NCBI GenBank assembly: GCA_022545455.1
Contig: JACZQZ010000004.1
Span: 1 to 51,154, forward strand
DNA: 51,154 nt
From: Pseudomonadota bacterium
GTDB lineage: Bacteria > Pseudomonadota > Alphaproteobacteria > Rhodospirillales > 2-02-FULL-58-16
Direction: 5' to 3'
Part shown: positions 26,174-35,942 of the stretch, piece by piece
Layout: each line of letters starts with the position of its first letter
Position numbering within the stretch: the stretch's first letter is position 1
Notes under the pieces: model-generated
Told to the model about the DNA's origin: nothing
The model's input: the letters and a program-made list of their open reading frames with translations, nothing else
Database searches by the model: none
Program-made: the position numbers and the translations under genes

Positions 26174-26692
26174 TCAGACACTTCCCTCGCGGGGATTGAA
26201 GATGCGCGGTGGCAACGGGGGCCTTTTCTGCGGCGGCAATGGCGGCGGGAAGATCTCGACGTTGAGATCGCCCCATTCCTCGAAGCTTCTCCGGTAAAAC
26301 GGGTTCTTAAGGACGATCGTCGAATCCTGTCGCACCGCGTCGTCGACCGCGTCCTCGAGCCTCTCGGCCAGTTTCAGGTTCCACGGGATGACGTAGTAAC
26401 GGGGCTCGACCGACCCGGCGAGACGCAGCCACAGATAGATCGATTCCCCTTCGTCCAGGCTGATGCCGAGCAGGACCGCCTTCTCTACGTTGCGCTGGTA
26501 CCATTCGTAGCTCATCGGCTTGGGCTTGCTCAACATCTCGATCAACTGCATGTAGACAATGGGGATGAAGAGCGCGGTGATGGTGACCGCGAGCACCCTG
26601 ACCCGGGTCGGCCGGGGGGCCCAGATGGCGATACTCGCAAGCGCCGCGGCGACTCCCGTCGCGCCGGCAAACACGTAGAACAGGATATCCAT
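26174..26692 (-). CDS. Unknown membrane protein, third gene of the ExbB/ExbD-like operon
   Basis: 172 residues from ATG 26692. Two membrane helices at about 3-25 (LFYVFAGATGVAAALASIAIW) and 32-53 (VLAVTITALFIPIVYMQLIEML), then a soluble part of about 110 residues with LGISLDEGESIYLWLRLAG and PRYYVIPWNLKLAERLEDAV. It ends in a proline-rich tail (IFPPPLPPQKRPPLPPR). The start overlaps the stop of the preceding gene by one base, so translation is coupled. I do not recognise the family; the topology places the soluble domain on one side of the membrane with the Pro-rich tail as a possible partner-binding or spanning region. Confidence 0.7.
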   Translation of the reverse strand: MDILFYVFAGATGVAAALASIAIWAPRPTRVRVLAVTITALFIPIVYMQLIEMLSKPKPMSYEWYQRNVEKAVLLGISLDEGESIYLWLRLAGSVEPRYYVIPWNLKLAERLEDAVDDAVRQDSTIVLKNPFYRRSFEEWGDLNVEIFPPPLPPQKRPPLPPRIFNPREGSV

Positions 26693-27291
26693 CAGTTCGT
26701 CCCCGTAATCAGCCGCCGTCGAAGGGTGCTGACGCTGCCCGGCACCAGGTCGCCGTCGGCGGTCAAGCGGAAGCGGAAGGCCGTCTCTTCCTGATTGTGC
26801 CGGCGCAGCTCGACGACCGTCTTCAGGATCTGCCGCGTGTCCTCCCACCCTTGCTTGACGCTGACGACCACATTCACGGGCACGGCGGTATTTGGCGGCG
26901 GAGGCCCGTACATGTGCACGTTGACGATGTATTCGCCCGGAGGGATGCCGCGGCTGTAGGAGACCTCGTAGTTCTTGTCCGTGGCGTCCCCCTCCGAACC
27001 CAGGTCATCCCTGAGCAGGTTGAAGGTGTGACCACCCAGGTTCCAGAAACCCACGGGCAACTCGCGCGGCGCCTGTACCCACAGGTCGACGTCCACGGGC
27101 AGGTCGGCCGGCCAATGGATTTCGACGATGACGTTGCCCGGAGCGATCTGTTCCTCGGCCTTCTTTTTCGCCGTGGTGATGTGCGGCAGCAGCATGATCA
27201 CCATTGCCACGAACCCGATGAGCGCGAGGAGAATGACGTCGCGGAACACCGTTCCCCAGGTGTCCTCGTCTAGATAGTCGAGCCCCTGCAC
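26692..27291 (-). CDS. ExbD/TolR-like membrane protein with an unfamiliar beta-rich C-terminal domain
   Basis: 199 residues from GTG 27291. A single helix at about 18-38 reads FRDVILLALIGFVAMVIMLL, in which Asp18 sits where ExbD/TolR/MotB proteins carry the proton-accepting aspartate (compare the DVMLxLLIIFM pattern). After a charged linker (TTAKKKAEEQ) comes a domain with IVEIHWPADLPVDVDLWVQ, FNLLRDDLGSEGDATDKNYE and GIPPGEYIVNVHMYG, which resembles DUF2135-like beta sandwiches rather than the usual TolR periplasmic fold. It is 4 bp downstream of the ExbB-like gene. I infer a proton-driven two-component motor with a novel output domain. Confidence 0.65.
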   Translation of the reverse strand: MQGLDYLDEDTWGTVFRDVILLALIGFVAMVIMLLPHITTAKKKAEEQIAPGNVIVEIHWPADLPVDVDLWVQAPRELPVGFWNLGGHTFNLLRDDLGSEGDATDKNYEVSYSRGIPPGEYIVNVHMYGPPPPNTAVPVNVVVSVKQGWEDTRQILKTVVELRRHNQEETAFRFRLTADGDLVPGSVSTLRRRLITGTN

Positions 27292-27295
27292 GGAC

Positions 27296-27904
27296 TTATC
27301 CCAGTTCCATGATCGTGGCGATGAGATCGACGGTCCCGGTCACCAGGATCCGGTAGTTGATGATGAGCCAGATGTAGAGCACGGAGCCGATCAGGGTTGT
27401 GTACATCGCCACCGACATCCCTTTGATGAGGGTGGAAATCATGGTTGCCACGTTCTCCACCTCCGTGGCGGCGGCCGGATCGACCCCGGACAGCGCGATG
27501 ATGAAGCCGATGACGGTTCCGATCAGCCCGAGGAAGACCAGCGCGTTGGCGATATGGCGTACGCCGGCGATCCGGTCGGTGAGCGTGAGCCGCAGAACGT
27601 CCCCTTGGATGGAGCGATTTTCGGGATTGGCACCCCGGGTGCGGCTCAGGTATCTGCCGGCCCGGGACCGGGGATCGGGTGTTCCGGCCTTCGCATCGTT
27701 CAGTTCCACGCTGTGGCGCCAAATCTTTGCGCCGCAAAGGACGAGCCCGTAAAGGAAGACGAGGAAGATGACCACCGACAGCTCCATTAAATAGGCCGTG
27801 AACACCCCGTCGAGCCATCCCTGGAAATAGGCGGCGACCAATAGGGCGGTCGCCACGGTATTGACCAAGGCGAACCGAACGAAGAGCAAATATCTGTAAA
27901 GCAA
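27296..27904 (-). CDS. MotA/TolQ/ExbB family proton channel
   Basis: 202 residues from TTG 27904, with gaggggaag upstream; no ATG or GTG offers a better start. Three membrane regions: about 8-28, 35-60 and a C-terminal pair (IANALVFLGLIGTVIGFIIAL at about 118 and GMSVAMYTTLIGSVLYIWLII at about 165). The segment GLIGTVIGFIIALSG and STLIKGMSVAMYTTLIGS are the conserved ExbB/TolQ/MotA core, including the Thr residues that line the proton path. It would form the pentameric stator with the ExbD-like neighbour. No tonB, tolA, pal or flagellar genes are nearby. Confidence 0.8.
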   Translation of the reverse strand: MLYRYLLFVRFALVNTVATALLVAAYFQGWLDGVFTAYLMELSVVIFLVFLYGLVLCGAKIWRHSVELNDAKAGTPDPRSRAGRYLSRTRGANPENRSIQGDVLRLTLTDRIAGVRHIANALVFLGLIGTVIGFIIALSGVDPAAATEVENVATMISTLIKGMSVAMYTTLIGSVLYIWLIINYRILVTGTVDLIATIMELG

Positions 27905-28202
27905 CTCGATGCTTCCCCTCTCGTCCCTGCGGGCTGTCGTCCCCTGTCAGCCGCCATTCACAAGACGGTTTGCAAAACCAAGGCCACGATAGCGAACCAC
28001 CCCGCTCATTAGAAGCGAGTCGGTTATGTCCACCGCGGCGCGGCGGCCAGGCGGCAGGAAAAAGAGAAGGAGCAGCGGCCGCGGACAGCGGGCCGCCAGG
28101 GGCCTTACGGCGGGCGTCCGGTTGCCGTCGTTTTGTGATACCCTTCTCCTGTCCGCGGTCCGCAGTGGGGCCGGGAAACGCCATTCCAGGGAGGACCCCG
28201 CC

Positions 28203-30875
28203 ATGCCCGACGCCGACGGCGCCGAACTCGAAAAAACCGTGCTCCACGACTGGCACGTGGCGGCCGGGGCCAAGATGGTGGACTTCGGCGGCTGGCACAT
28301 GCCGGTGCAATACCCATCCGGCATCATCCAGGAGCATCTCGCGACCCGGCGTCACGCGGGCCTTTTCGACGTCTCCCACATGGGCCGGTTCCGCGTCCGC
28401 GGCGCCGGCGCCGAGGATTTCCTGCTTGCCGCGCTGACCAACAACGCCCGTGCCCTCGATCCCGGGCACGCCCAGTACACGTTCATCGCCAACCAGGCCG
28501 GCGGCGCCGTCGATGACGCCTATCTCTACCGCCTGGGCGCGGCCGACTTCCTCCTGGTCGTCAACGCCGCCAACCGGGCGAAGGACTGGCAATGGCTGGA
28601 GGACCTCAAAGACGGCGACGTGGAGCTCGTCGACGACAGCGATGCCCTCGCCATGGTCTCGCTCCAGGGACCACATGCCTCGCAGTTGCTGGAGGACGTG
28701 ATCGAAACCGTCGCGCTTCCGGAGAACAAGCGCAACCGGCTCGGCACCGCCACCTTCGACGGCCACGATGTCATTATCGCCCGCACCGGCTACACCGGGG
28801 AGTCGGTCTGCTTCGAGTTGTTCCCGGGGAGCGAGGTCACGGTCCGTTTGTGGCAGGCCCTGATCGACAAGGGGGCCCGGCCGGTGGGCCTGGGGGGCCG
28901 GGATTCGCTGAGGCTGGAGGCGGGACTTCCGCTCTACGGCCACGAACTCGGCGAGGACCCGGAAGGCCGGGAGATCCCGATATTCGCCAACGGGCTGGCC
29001 AGGTTCGCCGTGCGCCCGCCCGACGGCGGGGACTACGTGGGCCGCGCGGAACTGGAGAAACAGCGCGACGAGTTCATCCGCATCGTGCGCGGCGAGCTGA
29101 CGACGCCCGTCGAGGACAGGGTGCTTCCCCAGGTGATCGTGCCCATAGCCGTCTTCGGCGGGCGCAAGCCCTTGCGCGCCGGGCACAAGGTCCGTTTCGA
29201 CGGCCGCCCGGCGGGCTACGTGACGTCGGGCACCAGCGTGCCGTTCAGCCATTTCTACGGCCAGGGCATCACCGCCGCGCCGTCCGACGATCACGGCATG
29301 CGGCCCATCGGCCTCGCCCTCGTCCGCTCGGACATCCGCTACCGGGCCGACCGGCCGGTGGTGCTGGAGATCGAGGACGACCGCGGGAAGACCATGGCGG
29401 CGGAGCTGGTGGAACGCAACCTTTGGCCGGTGGCGCCCTACGGCCGGCCCTACACCGGCTTCCGGGCGCCGCCCGCCCAGGCGCGGGCCGCCGCCTCGGG
29501 GCTCGCCGACCGGGCGCGCCGCCTGGCCCGGGAGTCACGGGCCAATACCGGCTGGCGGCGGACGGAATGCATCAATCTCATCCCGTCCGAACAGCCGACG
29601 TCGGCGTTCGTCGACGCCCTCTCGGCCGCCGATCCCGCGGCCCGCTACAACGAGCACAACCGCATGAGGGCGCTCGGCCCCGATGCGCCGGACGTGCGCT
29701 ACTACAAGGGCACGGCGTTCATCATGGACAAGGAGGAAGAGCTCAAGGCGGCGCTCCGCGCCTTCTTCGGCTGCGCCAACGCCGAGCCCCGCGTGATCAG
29801 CGGCCAGATGGCCAACGACACGGTCTACGACGCCGTCAAGCAGTTCAAGCACCGCCACCGCGCCGGCGAGGCGCCGCGGCTCATCGGCCGGATCCTTGTC
29901 CACGACCTCAACAAGGGCGGCCACCTGAGCGCCCAGCCGCAAGGCGCGCTCAAGAACTACGTGGCGATGGACGAGCGCACCGGCCGCCCGGCCGTGGAGC
30001 ACTTCCCGCTGCAGGCGGACAACCCCCACCGCATCGACGTCGAGGCCGCCAAGGAGCTGATCGTGAGGACCCGGCCGGAGCTCCTGGTCTTCGGCCGCAG
30101 CGTCATCATCCACACCGAGCCGATCGCCGAGATCGCCCGGTTCATCCATGGGGAATTCGGCCGCGACAACCCGGCCCGGCCGATCATCCACTACGACGCC
30201 GCCCACGTGCTGGGCCTGCTCGGCCCCCACTTCCAGGAGCCCTTCGCCGACGGCGCCGATCTGGTCACCGGCTCCACCCACAAGACCTTCTTCGGGCCGC
30301 AGCGGGGCGTCGTACTGGGCAACTTCGAGCCCGGTTCCGTCTTCGAGCCGCTGTGGACCACCATCGAGTCCCGCGCCTTCCCCGGCCACGTGAGCAACCA
30401 CCATCTGGGCACCATGCTGGGGCTCCTGGGCGCCACCTACGAGATGCTGGAGTTCAAGGACGACTACCCCAAACAGGTGATCGCCAACGCCAAGGCCTTC
30501 GCCCGGGGGCTCGCCGATGCCGACGTGGTGCTGGAAGGCGACGCGGCCTCAGACTTCACCGAGACCCACCAGGTGCTGATCCGCACGGCGCGGGGCCGGG
30601 GCGAGCACATCGCCGGCCTGCTCGAGGCCAACAACGTCATCACCAACCCCCAGGCCTACGCCGACGACGCCAGTTTCGCCGCCGCCAGCGGGGTCCGCAC
30701 CGGCACCCAGGAAATGACCCGCTACGGCATGAAGGAGGCCGATTTCCGGGAGCTCGCCGGGCTCATCGCCGAGATCATCCGCGACGGCGACTCCAGGCCC
30801 GCGGGCCACTGGAAGGACTCGGTCAAGGACCTGCGCGGGCGTTTCACCGACATGCAATACTGCTTCCCGGCCTGA
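28203..30875 (+). CDS. Fusion protein: GcvT-type aminomethyltransferase + serine hydroxymethyltransferase-like domain
   Basis: 890 residues; ATG 28203 follows AGGGAGG. Residues about 10-415 are a T-protein: MVDFGGWHMPVQYP, GLFDVSHMGRFRV, the catalytic-type Asp104 in GGAVDDAYLYRL, TGYTGESVCFELFP and a C-terminal barrel (TSGTSVPFSHFYGQGI). After a linker rich in Ala and Arg, about 450-870 is a fold-type I PLP enzyme of the SHMT kind: NLIPSEQPTSAF (LIASE-like), DLNKGGHLSAQPQG, YDAAHVLGLLG with the PLP Asp, Lys694 in GSTHKTFFGPQRG, and SGVRTGTQEMTRYGM with the carboxylate Arg. The SHMT part is divergent: YNEHNRMRALGPD replaces the usual YAEGYPGxRYY. I infer channelling of one-carbon units through tetrahydrofolate between glycine (or a methylamine donor) and serine or another amino acid. 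Not a standard gcvT or glyA. Confidence 0.85.
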   Translation: MPDADGAELEKTVLHDWHVAAGAKMVDFGGWHMPVQYPSGIIQEHLATRRHAGLFDVSHMGRFRVRGAGAEDFLLAALTNNARALDPGHAQYTFIANQAGGAVDDAYLYRLGAADFLLVVNAANRAKDWQWLEDLKDGDVELVDDSDALAMVSLQGPHASQLLEDVIETVALPENKRNRLGTATFDGHDVIIARTGYTGESVCFELFPGSEVTVRLWQALIDKGARPVGLGGRDSLRLEAGLPLYGHELGEDPEGREIPIFANGLARFAVRPPDGGDYVGRAELEKQRDEFIRIVRGELTTPVEDRVLPQVIVPIAVFGGRKPLRAGHKVRFDGRPAGYVTSGTSVPFSHFYGQGITAAPSDDHGMRPIGLALVRSDIRYRADRPVVLEIEDDRGKTMAAELVERNLWPVAPYGRPYTGFRAPPAQARAAASGLADRARRLARESRANTGWRRTECINLIPSEQPTSAFVDALSAADPAARYNEHNRMRALGPDAPDVRYYKGTAFIMDKEEELKAALRAFFGCANAEPRVISGQMANDTVYDAVKQFKHRHRAGEAPRLIGRILVHDLNKGGHLSAQPQGALKNYVAMDERTGRPAVEHFPLQADNPHRIDVEAAKELIVRTRPELLVFGRSVIIHTEPIAEIARFIHGEFGRDNPARPIIHYDAAHVLGLLGPHFQEPFADGADLVTGSTHKTFFGPQRGVVLGNFEPGSVFEPLWTTIESRAFPGHVSNHHLGTMLGLLGATYEMLEFKDDYPKQVIANAKAFARGLADADVVLEGDAASDFTETHQVLIRTARGRGEHIAGLLEANNVITNPQAYADDASFAAASGVRTGTQEMTRYGMKEADFRELAGLIAEIIRDGDSRPAGHWKDSVKDLRGRFTDMQYCFPA

Positions 30876-30982
30876 CCGCCGCCACGCACGGCGATCGGGC
30901 GTCTATCGGTCGATTGTTTCCCCTGTTCCCCCATGCCTCATATCCTTCCATTGGGGGAAAGGGATAACAACATTTCTATCCA

Positions 30983-32806
<1,824 letters not shown>

Positions 32807-32999
32807 CGTCTCAAATCCTTCGTAAAAATACAAAACCCGCATCCGATCGCCGGGGACGGCCCCGGCCCGCCCGTCTTGTAGGAACGGTGCCCGGGTTGGC
32901 GGGAAAGGCGCCTAGGCTGGCAGGAACGGTGACGGTGTCGGGAACCAGGCCGGCCGATGCGAGGGTCGGCCGAAGCGGGGGCTGGCCCGGTGGCCGCTT

Positions 33000-33027
33000 G
33001 ATATAGACTTCCGGCCGCCCAAGTCAA
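33000..33027 (-). promoter_or_regulatory. Candidate sigma70 promoter for typA
   Basis: Minus strand TTGACT (33027-33022), 16-base spacer, TATATC (33005-33000). It lies about 195 bases upstream of the typA start, implying a long 5' leader. The gap 32807-33123 otherwise shows no gene. Confidence 0.5.
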
Positions 33028-33123
33028 GGCCGCCCGCGCGATCTCTATGAGTCATGATCAGCGTTTCTTGGTATAACGGCTTACCTTGACAGGACATCGG
33101 ATGTGTAAACAGGTATGGTGGTC

Positions 33124-33306
33124 ATGACCGAACGACGCGACCAGCTTGTCCGTATCGCCGAGGATCTGGAGAAATACATTCAGGCGTTTTGCCCCTGCCC
33201 GCCCGACAAGCCGACGGATTTCGCCGGAGAGAAATGCAACGACGCCTTTCTCATGCTGCAGGAAGCGCTGAGCCACCTGGCCGAGGACGCCAAAAAGGAC
33301 TCCTGA
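33124..33306 (+). CDS. Small conserved-looking protein with CPCP motif
   Basis: About 60 residues from ATG 33124; ATG 33115 is also in frame. The protein is helical and charged (MTERRDQLVRIAEDLEKYIQ), then AFCPCPPDKPTDFAGEKCND, then a second helix (AFLMLQEALSHLAEDAKK). Three cysteines (C-x-C and one 15 residues on) could bind metal or form a disulfide. No family recognised. It is divergent from typA and convergent with the second msrB. Confidence 0.55.
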   Translation: MTERRDQLVRIAEDLEKYIQAFCPCPPDKPTDFAGEKCNDAFLMLQEALSHLAEDAKKDS

Positions 33307-33381
33307 GTCCGTCCGGCATCTCCCCGATCGTTTCCGGCGCGGCCGGCGGCGCGGCGTTCGCGCGTTCCCGCCGTCCGGCGG

Positions 33382-33792
33382 TCACCCATCCCCCGGTTTG
33401 TCTGGGTTAAGCGTCAGGACCACGGAATTGATGCAATAGCGCTGGCCCGTCGGCTCCGGCCCGTCGGCGAAAACGTGGCCCAGGTGCGCGTCGCACCGCG
33501 TGCACAGCACCTCGGTGAGGTCGGTGTCGAACCGGGTATCGGGCCGGGTGGCGACCACGCCTTCGGAGACCGGCGCCCAGAAGCTCGGCCACCCGGTGCC
33601 GGAATCGAACTTGGTGTCGGAGCCGAACAGGTCCGCCCCGCAGCAGATGCAGCGGTACATGCCGGGCGTCTTGCAGTCGTTGTATTCGCCCGAGAAACGC
33701 TTCTCGGTTCCCCTCTCCCGGGCGACGCGGAACTGCTCGGGCGTCAACCGCTCCTGCCATTCCGGGTCGGACTTCTGAAACTTTTCCGACAT
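33382..33792 (-). CDS. msrB: Peptide-methionine (R)-S-oxide reductase MsrB, copy 2
   Basis: 136 residues, same length as the copy at 19293-19703, roughly 60 percent identical by eye. Zinc cysteines in CICCGADLF and [13 protein letters not shown], catalytic Cys in [11 protein letters not shown]. Differences concentrate at the termini and in the loop before LCTRC. It lies 30 bp downstream of the rhodanese gene on the same strand, suggesting a sulfur or redox stress unit. Confidence 0.93.
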   Translation of the reverse strand: MSEKFQKSDPEWQERLTPEQFRVARERGTEKRFSGEYNDCKTPGMYRCICCGADLFGSDTKFDSGTGWPSFWAPVSEGVVATRPDTRFDTDLTEVLCTRCDAHLGHVFADGPEPTGQRYCINSVVLTLNPDKPGDG

Positions 33793-33822
33793 TTCGCTCC
33801 CCCGGCCGTACCGGACCCCGGC

Positions 33823-34206
33823 TCAGGGGTCCGTCGGCCCGCCGGCCTCGACCCACGCCCCGTATCCGCCGGCGATGTGGCAGACTTTTTCCAGGCCCAT
33901 GTCCATCAGCGTCTTCGCCGCCAGAGCCGACCGGCCGCCGGAGCCGCAGTACAGCACCAGCCGCTTGCCGCTGGCCAGGCTGCCGACGTGCATGGGGCTT
34001 TCCGGATCGGCGATGATCTCCAGGAAGCCGCGCGGCGCGTGCACCGAGCCCTTGATGCCGCCGGACGCCTGGCGCTCGACGGTCTCCCGCACGTCGACGA
34101 AGACCACGTCCGCATCGCCCACCAGGGCCTGCGCGTCGTGCACGGAAATGGTCTCGATCATCGCGTTGGCCTCGGCCAACATCTGTCTGAATCCCCTCGT
34201 AACCAT
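33823..34206 (-). CDS. Single-domain rhodanese-like sulfurtransferase
   Basis: 127 residues from ATG 34206, which is preceded by GGGGAGG; the longer frame to 34374 lacks such a site. VDVRETVERQASGGIKGSVHAPRG and the active-site loop VLYCGSGGRSALAA with Cys at about residue 82 are typical of cytoplasmic rhodaneses. It carries a persulfide or acts in sulfur trafficking. The gene is co-directional with msrB copy 2. Confidence 0.88.
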   Translation of the reverse strand: MVTRGFRQMLAEANAMIETISVHDAQALVGDADVVFVDVRETVERQASGGIKGSVHAPRGFLEIIADPESPMHVGSLASGKRLVLYCGSGGRSALAAKTLMDMGLEKVCHIAGGYGAWVEAGGPTDP

Positions 34207-34477
34207 CGGATGGCACCTCCCCACGGAGCCGCTGGCGCGCGCCTCCCTTTCCCCGGCCACACCATACCACGGATCGGCGTTCCACGCCGGACCCACCTTC
34301 ACATAGGACCGGCCGCGGAAGAAAACGACCCGAAATTTCCCCCATGAACCGGCGGCCTGACGAATGGTCCGCACCCGCCGGGTGGCGACGGAAAGCCTCG
34401 CGCGGAGCCGGCGCCGCCAAAGGGCTTTTCACGGCCCGCCGCAGGCGCTACTTCTTGGCCCGATCCTGGCCTGTGAG

Positions 34478-35746
34478 ATGGGCGACATGACCGATATTTC
34501 CCTGTTCAACCTGGCCGCCATCGTCCTCGCCCTGGCGGCGGGCTTCGGCTACGTCAACCACCGCTGGATGAAGCTGCCGCGCTCCATCGGCGTGGTGGTC
34601 ATCGCCCTGTTCGCGTCGCTCGCCGTCATCGGCCTCGACGCCGCCGTCCCCGCCCTCGGCTTCCGCGACGCGCTCAGGGGCACCCTCGAGCGGATCGACT
34701 TCCACGAGGTGTTGATGAAGGGCATGTTGAGCTTCCTGCTCTTCGCCGGCGCCCTGCACGTGGACCTGGGCGGCCTGTTGAGCCGCAAATGGGCCATCGG
34801 CACCCTGGCCACGGTCGGCGTGCTGATCTCCACGGCCATCGTCGGCACGGTCATGTATCTCGTGGTCGGGCTGTTCGGCCTGGACATCCCGCTGGCGTGG
34901 TGCCTGGTGTTCGGGGCGCTGATCTCGCCCACCGACCCGGTTGCGGTGCTCGGCATCCTCAAGACCGTCACCGTGCCTAAATCCCTGGAGGTCAAGATCG
35001 CCGGTGAGAGCCTGTTCAACGACGGCGTCGGGATCGTCGTCTTCACCCTCCTTGTCGCCATCGCCCTGGGCGCGGCGGGCGGCGAGGCGATCACCGCGGC
35101 GGGCGTGGCCAAGCTGTTCGTCATGGAGGCGTTCGGCGGCGCCCTGCTCGGACTGGTCGGCGGCTATGTGGCCTTCGCCGCCATGCGCTCCATCGACGAG
35201 CACAACCTGGAAGTCCTGATCACCCTGGCGCTGGTGATGGTGACCTACGCCATCGCCTTCGCCATCCACGTGTCCGGGCCCATCGCCGTGGTCGTCGCCG
35301 GGCTTCTGATCGGCAATCCGGGGACCCATCTCGCCATGAGCGAGACGACCCGGGACCACGTCTACAAGTTCTGGTCGCTGATCGACGAGATCCTGAACGC
35401 CGTGCTGTTCCTGATTATCGGCTTCGAGGTCATCGCCCTCACGATCACGGGACAGATCGCGCTGGTCATGGCGGCCGCGGTGCCGGTGGTGCTCGCGGCG
35501 CGCTTCATCAGCGTGGCGACGCCGCTCACCGTGCTCAGGCTCAGGCGCACCTTCACCAAGGGCGCCATCCCGGTGCTGACGTGGGGCGGCCTGCGCGGCG
35601 GCATTTCGGTGGCCCTGGCCCTGTCGCTCCCCAACATCGCGGCCAAGGACACCATCCTCGCCATGACCTACGCCGTCGTCATCTTCTCCATCGTGGTCCA
35701 GGGGCTGACCGTGAAAACGGTGGTGCGGCTGACCGTCGGACGGTGA
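34478..35746 (+). CDS. Na+/H+ antiporter of the CPA1/NhaP type
   Basis: About 422 residues; ATG 34478 or 34487 (MTDISLFNLAAIV). About twelve membrane segments. ISPTDPVAVLGILK and GESLFNDGVGIVVFTLL contain the conserved Asp pair (the Asn-Asp of the CPA1 ion site), and VLTWGGLRGGISVALALSLP is the conserved GGLRG segment. It exchanges cytoplasmic Na+ or K+ for H+ and helps pH or salt homeostasis. It faces the rhodanese gene across about 270 bp that hold no other gene. Confidence 0.92.
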   Translation: MGDMTDISLFNLAAIVLALAAGFGYVNHRWMKLPRSIGVVVIALFASLAVIGLDAAVPALGFRDALRGTLERIDFHEVLMKGMLSFLLFAGALHVDLGGLLSRKWAIGTLATVGVLISTAIVGTVMYLVVGLFGLDIPLAWCLVFGALISPTDPVAVLGILKTVTVPKSLEVKIAGESLFNDGVGIVVFTLLVAIALGAAGGEAITAAGVAKLFVMEAFGGALLGLVGGYVAFAAMRSIDEHNLEVLITLALVMVTYAIAFAIHVSGPIAVVVAGLLIGNPGTHLAMSETTRDHVYKFWSLIDEILNAVLFLIIGFEVIALTITGQIALVMAAAVPVVLAARFISVATPLTVLRLRRTFTKGAIPVLTWGGLRGGISVALALSLPNIAAKDTILAMTYAVVIFSIVVQGLTVKTVVRLTVGR

Positions 35747-35778
35747 TCGTTCCTCTCGTGCCGGCAACGGATTCAGAC

Positions 35779-35810
35779 AAAAAAACCGGGCCTATTGGTG
35801 CAGGCCCGGT
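35779..35810 (-). terminator. Rho-independent terminator of the radical SAM transcript
   Basis: On the minus strand ACCGGGCCT, an eight-base loop, AGGCCCGGT, then seven T. This is a canonical intrinsic terminator reading away from the gene at 35943-37247. A second hairpin (GAGGGGG/CCCCCTC, 35831-35852) lies between it and that gene. The plus strand lacks a T-run, so it does not serve the antiporter gene. Confidence 0.8.
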
Positions 35811-35942
35811 GAGTTCATCCTGTCGTCCAAGAGGGGGAGGCGAAGCCCCCTCGCCTATCACGTGGGTACGCTATCCGAAGGTATCAATGCCGGGCGCGGG
35901 CGTGCCTTGGGCGTTTCTTTTTCGCGTCCCCAGACCGGGCCC

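Noticed and set aside
23581-26199. 872-residue open frame on the plus strand
   Set aside because: It is a GC-driven shadow of the livH and binding-protein genes: His/Gly/Asp/Arg-rich composition, no domain, no ribosome-binding site.
26174-27904. Zorya-type defence system from the ExbB-like gene
   Set aside because: ZorB-like OmpA domain, ZorC/ZorD helicase or nuclease genes are absent; the second protein has a different C-terminal domain.
28026-28202. Glycine riboswitch upstream of the GcvT-SHMT fusion
   Set aside because: The leader is short and I see no paired glycine-aptamer cores or terminator; the GC-rich stems look random.
27270-29294. 674-residue open frame on the minus strand
   Set aside because: It overlaps the GcvT domain antisense and part of the ExbB-like gene; both of those show clear family motifs, this frame shows none.
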